From Bacteroidales bacterium (lineage in GTDB: Bacteria; Bacteroidota; Bacteroidia; Bacteroidales; UBA932): DNA of 33,905 nucleotides. The stretch spans positions 1 through 33,905 of the forward strand of contig JALCSU010000025.1 of the NCBI GenBank assembly GCA_022653735.1. Direction: 5' to 3'. The position numbers and the translations under genes were made by a program. Shown here in pieces: positions 26,713-33,905 of this stretch. Below the pieces are notes generated by a model. That model was not told the origin of the DNA and searched no databases. It saw nothing but the letters and a program-made list of their open reading frames with translations. Numbering within the stretch: position 1 is the first letter of the stretch; the number at the start of each line of letters is the position of its first letter.

Positions 26713-27588
26713 TCAGCCGCGCGGATGATGGCTGAGGATATTTCTCTGCCATGTAGAGGAGTCGATGTGGGTGTAGATTTCAGTTGTAAGTATTGATTCG
26801 TGGCCGAGCATATCCTGAACGACTCGTAGGTCTGCCCCGTGCTCTATGAGGTGGGTCGCGAATGAGTGCCGGAACGTGTGCGGAGATATTTCTTTGTGAA
26901 TGCCAGCAAGCATTGCCTGCTTCTTCACCATGTTGAACATGGAAATGCGGCTGAGGGATTTGCCGAACTTATTCAGGAACAGGATGTCATCATATTCAGA
27001 AGAATACGGCTCCGGCCTCAGCGCAAGGTAGTTTTTTATGGCATCAGCTGCCATGTTCCCTAGCGGCACGACCCTTTCTTTGTTACCCTTTCCTACTACT
27101 CGCACGAAATGCTCGTCCAGGTAGACGAAAGAAATTTTTAATCCGACTGCCTCGGAAACCCTTAACCCACAACCGTAAAGCACCTCCAAGATTGCCCTGT
27201 CACGTTTTCCTGTCCAAGCGCTCAGGTCAACGGAATCCATGATTGCCGACACCTCGTCTTCCGAAAGAACTTCTGGCAGATACCGACCAAGCTTCGGGGA
27301 ATCAACTGCATCCACGGGATTATCCTTCCGCTCGCCCTCGATTATCAGCCATCTGAAGAAAGAATTCATTGCGCTCAAGAGCCTAGCCTGAGAGCGTTTT
27401 GAGATGTCCTTGCGCTTTCCTAAGTAGGCCACTATGTCATCAGATGCAACTTCCGCAGGCTGCAACGACATAATGTCGAAAAACTCCTGCAAATCAGAGA
27501 CATATGATGCCACAGTATTCGGAGACATCGCCCTCTCTATCCTCAGATAGTCCGAGTAATCCGATATTATCTTCCCCGTCAGATCCAT
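26713..27588 (-). CDS. xerD: XerD-type tyrosine recombinase
   Basis: The 291-residue protein has the SAM-like N-terminal DNA-binding domain (YLRIERAMSPNTVASYVSDL) and the catalytic domain with Arg143 in YGCGLRVSEA, Lys in GKGNKERVVPLG, His-x-x-Arg in SPHTFRHSFATHL, His in MLGHESILTTEIYTHI, and Tyr in the same stretch. With XerC it resolves chromosome dimers at dif near division. Length and motifs fit housekeeping XerD rather than an element integrase. Its ATG directly follows the TAG of the peptidase gene (TAGATG), so translation is probably coupled. No dif site was recognised in the window. Confidence 0.9.
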   Translation of the reverse strand: MDLTGKIISDYSDYLRIERAMSPNTVASYVSDLQEFFDIMSLQPAEVASDDIVAYLGKRKDISKRSQARLLSAMNSFFRWLIIEGERKDNPVDAVDSPKLGRYLPEVLSEDEVSAIMDSVDLSAWTGKRDRAILEVLYGCGLRVSEAVGLKISFVYLDEHFVRVVGKGNKERVVPLGNMAADAIKNYLALRPEPYSSEYDDILFLNKFGKSLSRISMFNMVKKQAMLAGIHKEISPHTFRHSFATHLIEHGADLRVVQDMLGHESILTTEIYTHIDSSTWQRNILSHHPRG

Positions 27589-29604
27589 CTACAGCGTACT
27601 GTACTTCTTGCCGTAATCGAGCTGCTGCCGGAGATAGTCGTCGGCGTAGACTATCTTGTAATCGACCACCTTGCCATCTTTCTCTACCGGCACGATGTCC
27701 GGATTCACGAAACCACCGTAAGGCTTCAAGCCCAGTGCATCATAACGAGCCTTCACTTCCTCGTGCAGCTGCCTATCAACATTCACGGCATAAACATCAA
27801 TCAGGTTCTTTCCTGCCTTGTAATCCCCTTCCGACTTTATCCTTTGGATTTCAGCGAGCAGCTGGGCGAAAAGCCCGCGAAGCGCCTCGTAGTCATTGAT
27901 CACGAAATAAGTCTTCCCTTCTTTTTTAACCTTCTGTATGACATTGTTCTGCGCCCCCTTCTCGTAGCACCATTCGGCGATGAGCTTGCGATTCTGCATA
28001 TGAGCCTCTGTGACCGTGCGTCCTAGCTCAATCCTGTTCAGCTGAACCATCAGTCCGTTACGGATATAGCTATCATATTCAGCTTTGTAAGCCTCTCCGT
28101 CTGGCATTATGCCAAGCTCGACCAACTTGGGATCTGCAGCATAATACAGACCGAAAAGGTCTGCTCTTGCCTCTTCCAGGGCAGACTGATACTCTCCCAG
28201 AGCTGTGGAAGACACGCCCGGCAGAAGCTGTCCCGATCCATGCCCCAGGCATTCGTGCAAGTCGGTATGGATTTCATCGGCGTAGGAGCCATATTTCTTG
28301 TACCTGTCTATCTCCTCCTGCGAGTACGCGAACTCGTTCAGCGCACTGGCAGGTGATTCCTGCGCCGCCATGTCGTAAGCATGGGTGATGTTGGCGATGG
28401 TCACCGACTTCGAGCCGTAATCCCTGCGGATCCAGTCCGAATTCGGCAGATTTATCCCGATAGGGGTAGACGGATAAGTGGCACCGGCTAGAGCCACGGC
28501 GTTTACCACCTTTGCTGACACACCTTTCACCAGAGGCTTTTTGAAGCGTGGGTCAATCGGAGAATTGTCTTCGAACCATTGAGCATTGGCGCTCAGCACC
28601 TCGGTGCGCGCCGACGCAGCCGAATCCTTGATGTTCACATATCCCTCCCAAGTGGCTTTCCTGCCGAGCGGGTCGTCATAGTCTTCGATGAAACCGTTTA
28701 TGAAATCTACGTGCCCGATGGTGTCCTGAACCCACTCCACGTTGAAGTCGTCCCAGAGCTTCAAATCTCCCGTTTCGTAATATTCAATTAATAGGTTCAA
28801 CGCCTTCTTCTGAATCTCATTCTCAGCCACCTCGGCTGCCTTTCCTAATTCAGCGACTATCTTCTCCAAGGCATTTGAATATATTCCGCCAACCTTCCAA
28901 GGCTCTTCCACGACCTTGCCGCCCACCTTCACAACCTTGGTATTAAGGCCGTAGGCGACTGGGGTAGTATCATCCGGATCCACTATGGAATTGTAATAGT
29001 CCTCTACCTCCTTGCGAGTGACGCCGTCATAAAAATTCACGGCAGAGAGAGCCACGATGTCGCCACTGGAAGAGGTGGAGCGTCGTTGCGGATAGATGTC
29101 CTTTGCATATATCACATTCAGCAGCGTGTCGGCTTTCTCGCCCTCACCGATTGCCTCCATCAGGCTCTTGAAATATTCCTTCGAGCATTCCGGGAAGAAC
29201 TTGTCCTCGGCATAGTGATGGTGCATGCCATTAGAGAAAAAGAGTCTCTTCGCATACACGGTGAATTTCTGGAAATCCTCGCTGTCGCGATCGCCTTTAT
29301 AATCATTTAATATATCCTCAACCGCATGTCTTACTGGAATGTTCCATTTGCAATATTGGTCCCACGTGATATCCCGGCCGTACTTTGCAGCCTCTGAGAG
29401 ATGGTAAGCATATTCCTTCTGCCTCAACGTCAAGTCTTCCCACCCAGGCACCTGATAGCGCATTACCTTCAAATCCGCAAATTCGTCCATCAAATAATGA
29501 AAATCCTCATTCTGAGCCGTCCGCTCATCTTTCTGTCCCCCTTGACCACATGCGCTCAGCAACGCAGCCACACCGAAAATTGTCAGCATATTCTTTAAAT
29601 TCAT
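27589..29604 (-). CDS. dipeptidyl peptidase III (M49) zinc metallopeptidase lipoprotein
   Basis: The 671-residue protein begins with a lipoprotein signal (MNLKNMLTIFGVAALLSAC). It carries the M49 zinc motif His450-Glu451-Cys-Leu-Gly-His455 (HECLGH) and the second zinc Glu in LEEARADLFGLYY. M49 enzymes remove dipeptides from peptide N-termini. The lipobox suggests it is tethered in the envelope, where it could help feed on peptides. Bacteroidales copies are sometimes annotated as dihydrofolate reductase, which the motifs do not support. It is transcribed with xerD. Upstream, TATATTTA (29627-29634) is a weak -7 candidate with TTTG only 15 nt away. Confidence 0.93.
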   Translation of the reverse strand: MNLKNMLTIFGVAALLSACGQGGQKDERTAQNEDFHYLMDEFADLKVMRYQVPGWEDLTLRQKEYAYHLSEAAKYGRDITWDQYCKWNIPVRHAVEDILNDYKGDRDSEDFQKFTVYAKRLFFSNGMHHHYAEDKFFPECSKEYFKSLMEAIGEGEKADTLLNVIYAKDIYPQRRSTSSSGDIVALSAVNFYDGVTRKEVEDYYNSIVDPDDTTPVAYGLNTKVVKVGGKVVEEPWKVGGIYSNALEKIVAELGKAAEVAENEIQKKALNLLIEYYETGDLKLWDDFNVEWVQDTIGHVDFINGFIEDYDDPLGRKATWEGYVNIKDSAASARTEVLSANAQWFEDNSPIDPRFKKPLVKGVSAKVVNAVALAGATYPSTPIGINLPNSDWIRRDYGSKSVTIANITHAYDMAAQESPASALNEFAYSQEEIDRYKKYGSYADEIHTDLHECLGHGSGQLLPGVSSTALGEYQSALEEARADLFGLYYAADPKLVELGIMPDGEAYKAEYDSYIRNGLMVQLNRIELGRTVTEAHMQNRKLIAEWCYEKGAQNNVIQKVKKEGKTYFVINDYEALRGLFAQLLAEIQRIKSEGDYKAGKNLIDVYAVNVDRQLHEEVKARYDALGLKPYGGFVNPDIVPVEKDGKVVDYKIVYADDYLRQQLDYGKKYSTL

Positions 29605-29760
29605 AAGTCAAGATTTTTTCAATTGTTAAATATACGAAAATCTTTGCGACAAATTAAACGTTCCCGGGATTACGGCCATTTCTTAGAATCAATTTGCAGA
29701 GTTCTGCAAGGCTTGAATGAGACAACTCCGCCGGCACTCCATTGTCATCCTGCGCTTCCC

Positions 29761-29782
29761 ACCATGTCATTTTGGACATGGT
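29761..29782. repeat. 8-bp inverted repeat, 6-nt loop
   Basis: ACCATGTC (29761-29768) and GACATGGT (29775-29782) are perfectly complementary around ATTTTG. No T-tract follows on either strand, so it is not a normal terminator. Function unknown. Confidence 0.6.
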
Positions 29783-29888
29783 CCCCAATCAGCACCACCG
29801 CCAGCCCAGCCCTCTGCAACGGACGGCTTCACCGCCAGTCTCCCTTCCTCTGACAACGTAACTCCAAAAGCAGCAGCCAAAGCCTGAG

Positions 29889-30034
29889 GAGCGTGAGGCA
29901 TCGCTACGGGGAAAATTGAAAATCAATAAGTTGCAAAACCCATCTCACGCTCTGTCAAAATAATGACCGAGCGTGAGTCACCGTTCCATGAATAGCTGAA
30001 TATCAACTAGTTGCAACCGCCAATCGCACGCTTC
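29889..30034. repeat. two imperfect repeats, 80-nt period, with inverted ends
   Basis: Copy A (29889-29952) starts GAGCGTGAG and ends CTCACGCTC, a perfect 9-bp inverted pair. Copy B (29969-30034) starts with the same GAGCGTGAG and ends with an imperfect partner, CGCACGCTT. Both contain a shared inner block, ATCAATAAGTTGCAA (29922-29936) and ATCAACTAGTTGCAA (30002-30016). Start and inner block are each exactly 80 nt apart. Confidence 0.75.
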
Positions 30035-30047
30035 CTTGTTCGCTAGG

Positions 30048-30061
30048 CGTTCAGCTGAACG
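30048..30061. repeat. 14-bp perfect palindrome
   Basis: CGTTCAGCTGAACG is its own reverse complement. It lies 45 nt beyond the intron relic's 3' end and 14 nt from repeat copy B. It could be an operator, recombination core or chance hairpin. Confidence 0.5.
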
Positions 30062-30105
30062 AATGTGGTAAGACGCAAAGTCCGGCAGATGGGAAATCGA
30101 AAGGA

Positions 30106-30200
30106 AATCGAGTAGGATGTAGACGAAAGTAATCGCGTTATCTCCCGCTTCGTTTACCGACCCCTCTCACTCCCGTTCGGCATACGGCGGTTCCTTACAC
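30106..30200 (-). mobile_element. decayed 3' end of a group II intron (domains V-VI)
   Basis: On the minus strand GTGTAAGGAACCGCCGTATG leads into CCGAACGG, then GTGAGAGG, GTCGGTAAACGAAG, CTTTCGTCTAC and CCTACTCGATT. I recognise these in this order as the end of bacterial group II introns: the domain V 5' strand, the joining segment, the domain VI stem and the 3' splice region. The GTAxACGAA and TTCGTCTAC arms can pair as domain VI. The 3' strand of domain V (usually a GTACGGTGGT-type stretch) is missing between CGAACGG and GAGTGAGAGG, so it cannot splice. No reverse transcriptase frame remains. The sequence further 5' to about 30300 may be more of the relic but is not recognisable. Confidence 0.6.
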
Positions 30201-30346
30201 TCAGCGCAATTGAACGTAGCAGCCCATCAGTCAAGGATAACCGGCACGGCAAAGTATAAAGTCTATAGTCCTGCTCAATCTCTTCGGACATAAAGCGCGC
30301 AACCCTTTCCAGCTATTTTCTTGCTGACCCGGCTGGTTAATGAAGG

Positions 30347-30366
30347 CTCGGCTTCACCATGCCGAG
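30347..30366. repeat. 6-bp hairpin
   Basis: CTCGGC (30347-30352) and GCCGAG (30361-30366) pair around an 8-nt loop. No T-tract follows on either strand. Confidence 0.4.
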
Positions 30367-30379
30367 ATGAACGGGGACA

Positions 30380-30401
30380 GAAAAAGATGCCTCCTGCATC
30401 T
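30380..30401 (-). terminator. second likely terminator downstream of the surface lipoprotein
   Basis: On the minus strand AGATGC (30401-30396), loop AGGAG, GCATCT (30390-30385) is followed by a run of T. It would back up the closer terminator-like structure at 30477-30517. Confidence 0.5.
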
Positions 30402-30476
30402 CACGACGCAGAAGGCAGTTCAATTTTGTTTTTAGCTATTTTAATTATCCGTCATAACGGTGACGGTCCGTTTATT

Positions 30477-30517
30477 TTAAAAGGGGAATGTCTCTTAGCC
30501 AATCGAAGCATCCCCTT
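30477..30517 (-). terminator. likely terminator of the surface lipoprotein gene
   Basis: On the minus strand AAGGGGA (517-511 of this stretch) pairs with TCCCCTT (487-481), with a further TG/CA past a one-base bulge and an 18-22-nt loop, followed by TTAAAATAAA. It lies about 12 nt after the stop codon. The long loop lowers confidence. Confidence 0.55.
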
Positions 30518-30528
30518 CGAATGAGCGA

Positions 30529-33500
30529 TTAATTCGTAGCCTTCTTGATTGTTACGGCAAGAGTTATCATTTCTTCGTGACCATAGCAGTCAACGACTGT
30601 GATTTCAAGATTTTCTTCATGATCTGCAGTCACGGAATTCTCTTCTTGAGTCCTGGTCCAAGTAATAGTACCGTTGTTATAGCTAGGAGTCAGATAAGGA
30701 TTTATCTGCTTCTTTCCAGTAGGATCAAGCCACGTTAGCTGAGTGCTCTTAACAGTGAAGTAGCTATTCTTGGTTATCAGAACCTCAAGATTGCCAGAGA
30801 ACCTCTGAGCATCATAGCTATTCTTGACAACCACGTCACCAGCAATATTCGTAGAAGCATATTCACCGCTATCCTTCCAAGTGATCACTGGTTGCTTTGA
30901 CTTAGCCCACGCATAAGTATTGGCCGATGCCCAGCAAGCGAACTTAGCGCTAAGCTTCTGATTAAGAGTGATTGCGTAATCTTTTTCAGACTCGCTGGAA
31001 ATCTTGCCATAATTGATAGCCGCCGCGACATCATGAGCTGTTTTGCCATCAATGAACTGTTTCTTAAGCTGATATAGAACATGATCGCTAGGATGCTCTT
31101 CTGCGTTGTAAACAGTCTTTTGATTTTCCGTAACCTTACTAATCAAATTGCCCTTGTCATCAAAATCAGCCTTGTCGAATGTGAATATGATATTATCCGG
31201 TAATTTGTAGAAGGTGTTGTCAAGATCTATTGAGCCAGTCTCGCTCTGATCATTTGCAGACCATCCTAAATCAGGAACCATGTAAAGGGTGAATTCGCCA
31301 GTTGTCTGATTTCCCTGAGTAGGAAGGAACCTAAGCACTGTATTGTTAGATGTAGGCAGAACCTTAGTGATGGTCACATTCAGAGTGTTCACGACACGGG
31401 TGACTTCTGTTGTAGATCCAGGATATGTCGTAGTATAAGTGGCCTTGATGGTTCCGCTGAGGCTTGAGCCATCCTTCCAGTTACCACCATTGTTAACGCC
31501 AAGGATGATGAATTTAGCCTTTGACCAATCTGTAGTAGCAGTTTTCTTCTTGTCGAGGAGCTGATAGTAAACTTGCTCATTGCGCAGGTTTTCTTTGGTA
31601 GCATCGCTAAGAGTGAGAACACCACTGGCATTAGATTCAAAGCCGTTGCCAGAAGTAGCCGCAAAGTTTTTGCTGAGAGGGATAATCACCGTGTTCCCGG
31701 TAGCTTCGAGCAGGCTAGCCGCCCCAGTAATGCCAGCATTGACAGTAGTGATGGTATCGTTGGCAGCGACGCTCTCTGTGTTAGCTGCCTCACCAACTTG
31801 AACATAGAATGCACGTCCGTCAGGATCTACGAGAGTGCCATCATAGTTAACAGCAAATACGCGGAATCCAATGATATCTCCGTCGGCTTCTTTGCTATTG
31901 ATCGTGATGTTGAGAGGCTTGTTCGCAGAAACTGTGGTGAACAGACCTGAATAGCTATAGCTTTTCCATGCATTCCACTCAGATGGAGTTGACTCTATTG
32001 CGGCTTTCTTATCAAGAGCTACGTAATAATTCTTGATTTTGGCTGCATCGGCACCGGTGAGTTTCAGCGTGAACATTCTGCCGACCTCGACTGGAAGCAG
32101 AGGCTGCTTATAACGAGCATCTTCATCATCTGGCGTTACGTTGTGATCTTCATCCATCGCAACTGACGGCGTAGGATAATCTTTTGTCGAATTAGCCCAA
32201 GTATATTCTTTTATGTTCTCGTCTATCTTTACAGCGTCCTCAGTTGAAGTCTCGTCGCCTGTCCAACGATTATGAATCTCCGTTACATTCTTATCGTCTA
32301 CATTGAAATCGAGGACACTGGTATTCTCGTAGCTAACATATTTAGGATCAATATCGAATGTTGAAAGAACATAACGTGTAGAGTCACTTGGAGTGTTGTT
32401 AATTGCGATGGCATAAAGGATGTCTTTAATTCCATTTAACGTATTGGCGGTAGTGGCTTTATTGAAATCTTCCTCGGTAATATTCTTACCATCAATAACT
32501 TTAAATGGAACTCTCCATAAACTTGTACCAATGGTGCCACGGGTAATCAAACCATTGAAGCGAGTAGGCGTTCCAGCCACCACATACTCGAGAACCTCAC
32601 CCTTGGAATTGATGAGTTTAATGTCTGCGTTTGTAATGTCAGCATTAGCAGGATTTACCCTGATCAGGAAGCTGGCTTCGGTTGAAATGTCGTCGCCCTT
32701 ATCAAAGCTGACGATAGGATCGGAGGAAACGTATGTCTCGTCATCCCCGAACTTTGAATCTGTCGTAACAAGGCCATGCATTAATTTGAAGATCCTATGA
32801 AACATGTCATCAAGACTTCCTTCGTCTTCAACGGCCCCGCCAACATAACTTCCAAATAACTCGACGCTCGTAATCCCAGCATAAAGTGCATCGATTATTT
32901 TCTTGTTGCTCCCAACGCTCTTAGACAAGGTCTTGAGATCTTCCTGAGCCTTAGCTATAGCCTTGGAGTTCTTCAAGATGGTATCGCTATTTGACGATAC
33001 GATCTTGCTTATGCTGTCAAGGCTTCCGCTAAGAGAATCTATCGTAGCCTTGTATCCAAGTGCGACCTGCATATCCTGCTCAAGCTTAGCAATTCTCTGG
33101 AGCGCAGCTGCTATGTCTGCCTTGTTGTTATTTGCAAGGTTATAAGCATCAACAGCTTGAGTTAGAGCCATTACAGCTGTGTCGTTAGCTGCCTTGGCAA
33201 CTTGCGCGGCACCATCGGCGGCATCTTGAGCCTTTGTGGCAGCTTCGGCTGCTGCCTTCGCGATTTTGGCCACTGAGGTTGCGGAATCGAGGGCAGAGGT
33301 TGAAGCGTTCTGAGCTTTTTCCGCTGTGGTTTTTGCTTCTTCGGCAAGTTTACGAGCTGCCTCGGCTACTGTCTGTGTGCCCGAAGCTATTTCACTGACC
33401 TTTTTGATTTCTGCAGCATTAGCGTCAGCCAAATTCTTGACATCGCTGATGGCTTTTGAATTCGCTGTTATGCCCTCAGCATTCTTCTCAGCCTTAGCCA

Positions 33501-33708
33501 AGGCATCTTCGGCTGTTTTCTTGATGCCCAAAACCGTCGCCTGAAGATCAGCCAGATTTTTCTTTTGAGCCTCAAGATCGGTCTTAAGAGGATCGATTTG
33601 CCCCTGGAGGTCATCTATGTCATTGTCATAGTCCTTGCAGGAGTTAAACATACTCATAGAAGTGATAACCAACGCTCCTATGAGAAAAGTACTAATTAAC
33701 TTTTTCAT
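30529..33708 (-). CDS. large coiled-coil surface lipoprotein, function unknown
   Basis: The 1059-residue protein has a lipoprotein signal with Cys24 (MKKLISTFLIGALVITSMSMFNSC) followed by KDYDNDIDDLQGQID, a start shared by many large Bacteroidales surface lipoproteins (PL29 N-terminal-like annotation). Residues about 30-280 are an Ala/Lys/Glu/Asp-rich coiled coil with repeated AEKA, AEAA and AKAA units. The remaining 780 residues are beta-rich with many Asn, Thr and Asp, like stacked Ig or adhesin domains. I see no enzyme motif. A stalk plus beta head points to a surface-exposed structural or adhesive protein; Bacteroides S-layer lipoproteins are one comparison, held loosely. It has its own strong-looking promoter, a 5' stem-loop and a terminator, so it is a single-gene unit, and it looks more AT-rich than the neighbours. 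Confidence 0.85.
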   Translation of the reverse strand: MKKLISTFLIGALVITSMSMFNSCKDYDNDIDDLQGQIDPLKTDLEAQKKNLADLQATVLGIKKTAEDALAKAEKNAEGITANSKAISDVKNLADANAAEIKKVSEIASGTQTVAEAARKLAEEAKTTAEKAQNASTSALDSATSVAKIAKAAAEAATKAQDAADGAAQVAKAANDTAVMALTQAVDAYNLANNNKADIAAALQRIAKLEQDMQVALGYKATIDSLSGSLDSISKIVSSNSDTILKNSKAIAKAQEDLKTLSKSVGSNKKIIDALYAGITSVELFGSYVGGAVEDEGSLDDMFHRIFKLMHGLVTTDSKFGDDETYVSSDPIVSFDKGDDISTEASFLIRVNPANADITNADIKLINSKGEVLEYVVAGTPTRFNGLITRGTIGTSLWRVPFKVIDGKNITEEDFNKATTANTLNGIKDILYAIAINNTPSDSTRYVLSTFDIDPKYVSYENTSVLDFNVDDKNVTEIHNRWTGDETSTEDAVKIDENIKEYTWANSTKDYPTPSVAMDEDHNVTPDDEDARYKQPLLPVEVGRMFTLKLTGADAAKIKNYYVALDKKAAIESTPSEWNAWKSYSYSGLFTTVSANKPLNITINSKEADGDIIGFRVFAVNYDGTLVDPDGRAFYVQVGEAANTESVAANDTITTVNAGITGAASLLEATGNTVIIPLSKNFAATSGNGFESNASGVLTLSDATKENLRNEQVYYQLLDKKKTATTDWSKAKFIILGVNNGGNWKDGSSLSGTIKATYTTTYPGSTTEVTRVVNTLNVTITKVLPTSNNTVLRFLPTQGNQTTGEFTLYMVPDLGWSANDQSETGSIDLDNTFYKLPDNIIFTFDKADFDDKGNLISKVTENQKTVYNAEEHPSDHVLYQLKKQFIDGKTAHDVAAAINYGKISSESEKDYAITLNQKLSAKFACWASANTYAWAKSKQPVITWKDSGEYASTNIAGDVVVKNSYDAQRFSGNLEVLITKNSYFTVKSTQLTWLDPTGKKQINPYLTPSYNNGTITWTRTQEENSVTADHEENLEITVVDCYGHEEMITLAVTIKKATN

Positions 33709-33773
33709 ACTGGATTTTTGAGTTAAACAATATTTGTATTAGGCATTTGTTTTGCTTTGCTACTTTAAATCCG

Positions 33774-33798
33774 TTATATCTCTGCCTGGGAGATATAA
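33774..33798 (-). promoter_or_regulatory. 9-bp stem-loop at the predicted mRNA 5' end
   Basis: TTATATCTC (33774-33782) and GAGATATAA (33790-33798) are perfect complements around a 7-nt loop. With the -7 box at 33807-33814, the transcript would start near 33800, so the stem-loop would sit at its very 5' end, about 65 nt before the ATG. Such 5' stems protect long-lived mRNAs. A regulator dimer site is the alternative. Confidence 0.6.
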
Positions 33799-33806
33799 TT
33801 CTGCTG

Positions 33807-33838
33807 TAAAAGTAGAGATTATTTTTTAAACAAGCAAA
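33807..33838 (-). promoter_or_regulatory. promoter of the surface lipoprotein gene
   Basis: On the minus strand TTTG (33835-33838), a 20-nt spacer and TACTTTTA (33807-33814) fit the Bacteroidetes consensus with one mismatch in the last base. The spacer is AT-rich with an A-tract. Confidence 0.6.
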
Positions 33839-33905
33839 TAACAGAACTTTTTTTTTCGAGAATTTACTGTATTGGGGACATGGCTGACTAATCGTTACTT
33901 AATTC

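Larger units (their letters stand above)
29605..30528. other. 0.9-kb gene-free region with relics and hairpins
   Basis: No convincing gene is present; short frames here lack codon-like character. From left to right it holds a weak promoter for the peptidase gene, an 8-bp hairpin (29761-29782), two copies of an 80-nt-period repeat (29889-30034), a 14-bp palindrome (30048-30061), a group II intron 3' relic (30106-30200), further hairpins and two likely terminators for the lipoprotein gene on the right. It looks like a decayed mobile-element site. Confidence 0.75.
33709..33905. other. upstream region of the surface lipoprotein gene
   Basis: The last 197 nt hold the promoter, a perfect stem-loop and an A-rich leader of about 90 nt. 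Beyond 33840 only a T-tract and unassigned sequence are seen up to the window edge. Confidence 0.6.

Noticed and set aside
26713..27588. Mobile-element integrase
   Set aside because: Length, motifs and coupling to a peptidase gene fit housekeeping XerD; there are no attachment repeats or cargo genes around it.
29889..30034. CRISPR array
   Set aside because: There are only two imperfect units, the copies are nearly contiguous without unique spacers, and no cas genes are present.
30321..30524. 67-codon plus-strand frame in the gene-free region
   Set aside because: It crosses two terminator hairpins and relic sequence, has no start signal and no recognisable protein features.
33774..33838. Invertible promoter controlling the surface lipoprotein
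   Set aside because: Phase-variable promoters are flanked by separated inverted repeats. Here the two arms are 7 nt apart and do not enclose the promoter, and no second arm is visible before the window ends.

Overview
The window looks like chromosomal DNA of a Bacteroidales bacterium, probably an uncultured gut-type lineage. The evidence is a SusC/SusD pair, lipoproteins with Bacteroidetes-type signal peptides, promoters of the -33 TTTG / -7 TAnnTTTG type, few Shine-Dalgarno sites, and a 16S rRNA 5' end of Bacteroidales type at the left edge. I cannot name a genus with confidence.

Layout. 1-85 (minus) is the 5' end of a 16S rRNA gene, with its promoter at 230-260, and transcription leaves the window to the left. 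282-1736 (minus) is a two-part GT2 glycosyltransferase with its own promoter. 1793-11502 (minus) is a compact polysaccharide utilisation locus: susC, susD, a GH30 lipoprotein glucanase and a large duplicated surface glycan-binding lipoprotein, closed by a rho-independent terminator. A membrane-spanning DUF6377-type regulator with its own promoter follows. The single enzyme is GH30 subfamily 3-like, so beta-1,6-glucan is the best substrate guess.

11809-17203 (plus) holds a tricorn-like S41 protease, a polyprenol-phosphate mannosyltransferase-like GT2 and dihydroorotase (pyrC), tightly packed. 17208-21178 (minus) holds tex and a ClC channel with CBS domains. 21295-23037 (plus) holds a Gfo/Idh/MocA oxidoreductase and a YiiX-like cysteine hydrolase lipoprotein. 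23093-25948 (minus) is a fused FAD/Fe-S dehydrogenase of the D-lactate dehydrogenase type. 26084-26701 (plus) is a short, degenerate alpha/beta-hydrolase. 26713-29604 (minus) holds xerD and an M49 dipeptidyl peptidase III lipoprotein.

29605-30528 is a 0.9-kb gene-free stretch. It contains hairpins, a two-copy 80-nt-period repeat with inverted ends, and what reads as a decayed 3' end of a group II intron. 30529-33708 (minus) is a 1059-aa coiled-coil surface lipoprotein whose mRNA probably begins with a perfect 9-bp stem-loop.

The most unusual window-wide signal is the hexamer GAATAT (complement ATATTC). By hand I count about 125 occurrences, roughly equal on both strands and in all codon frames. 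Base composition predicts about 20. No defence system, CRISPR array, intact insertion sequence or tRNA was seen.
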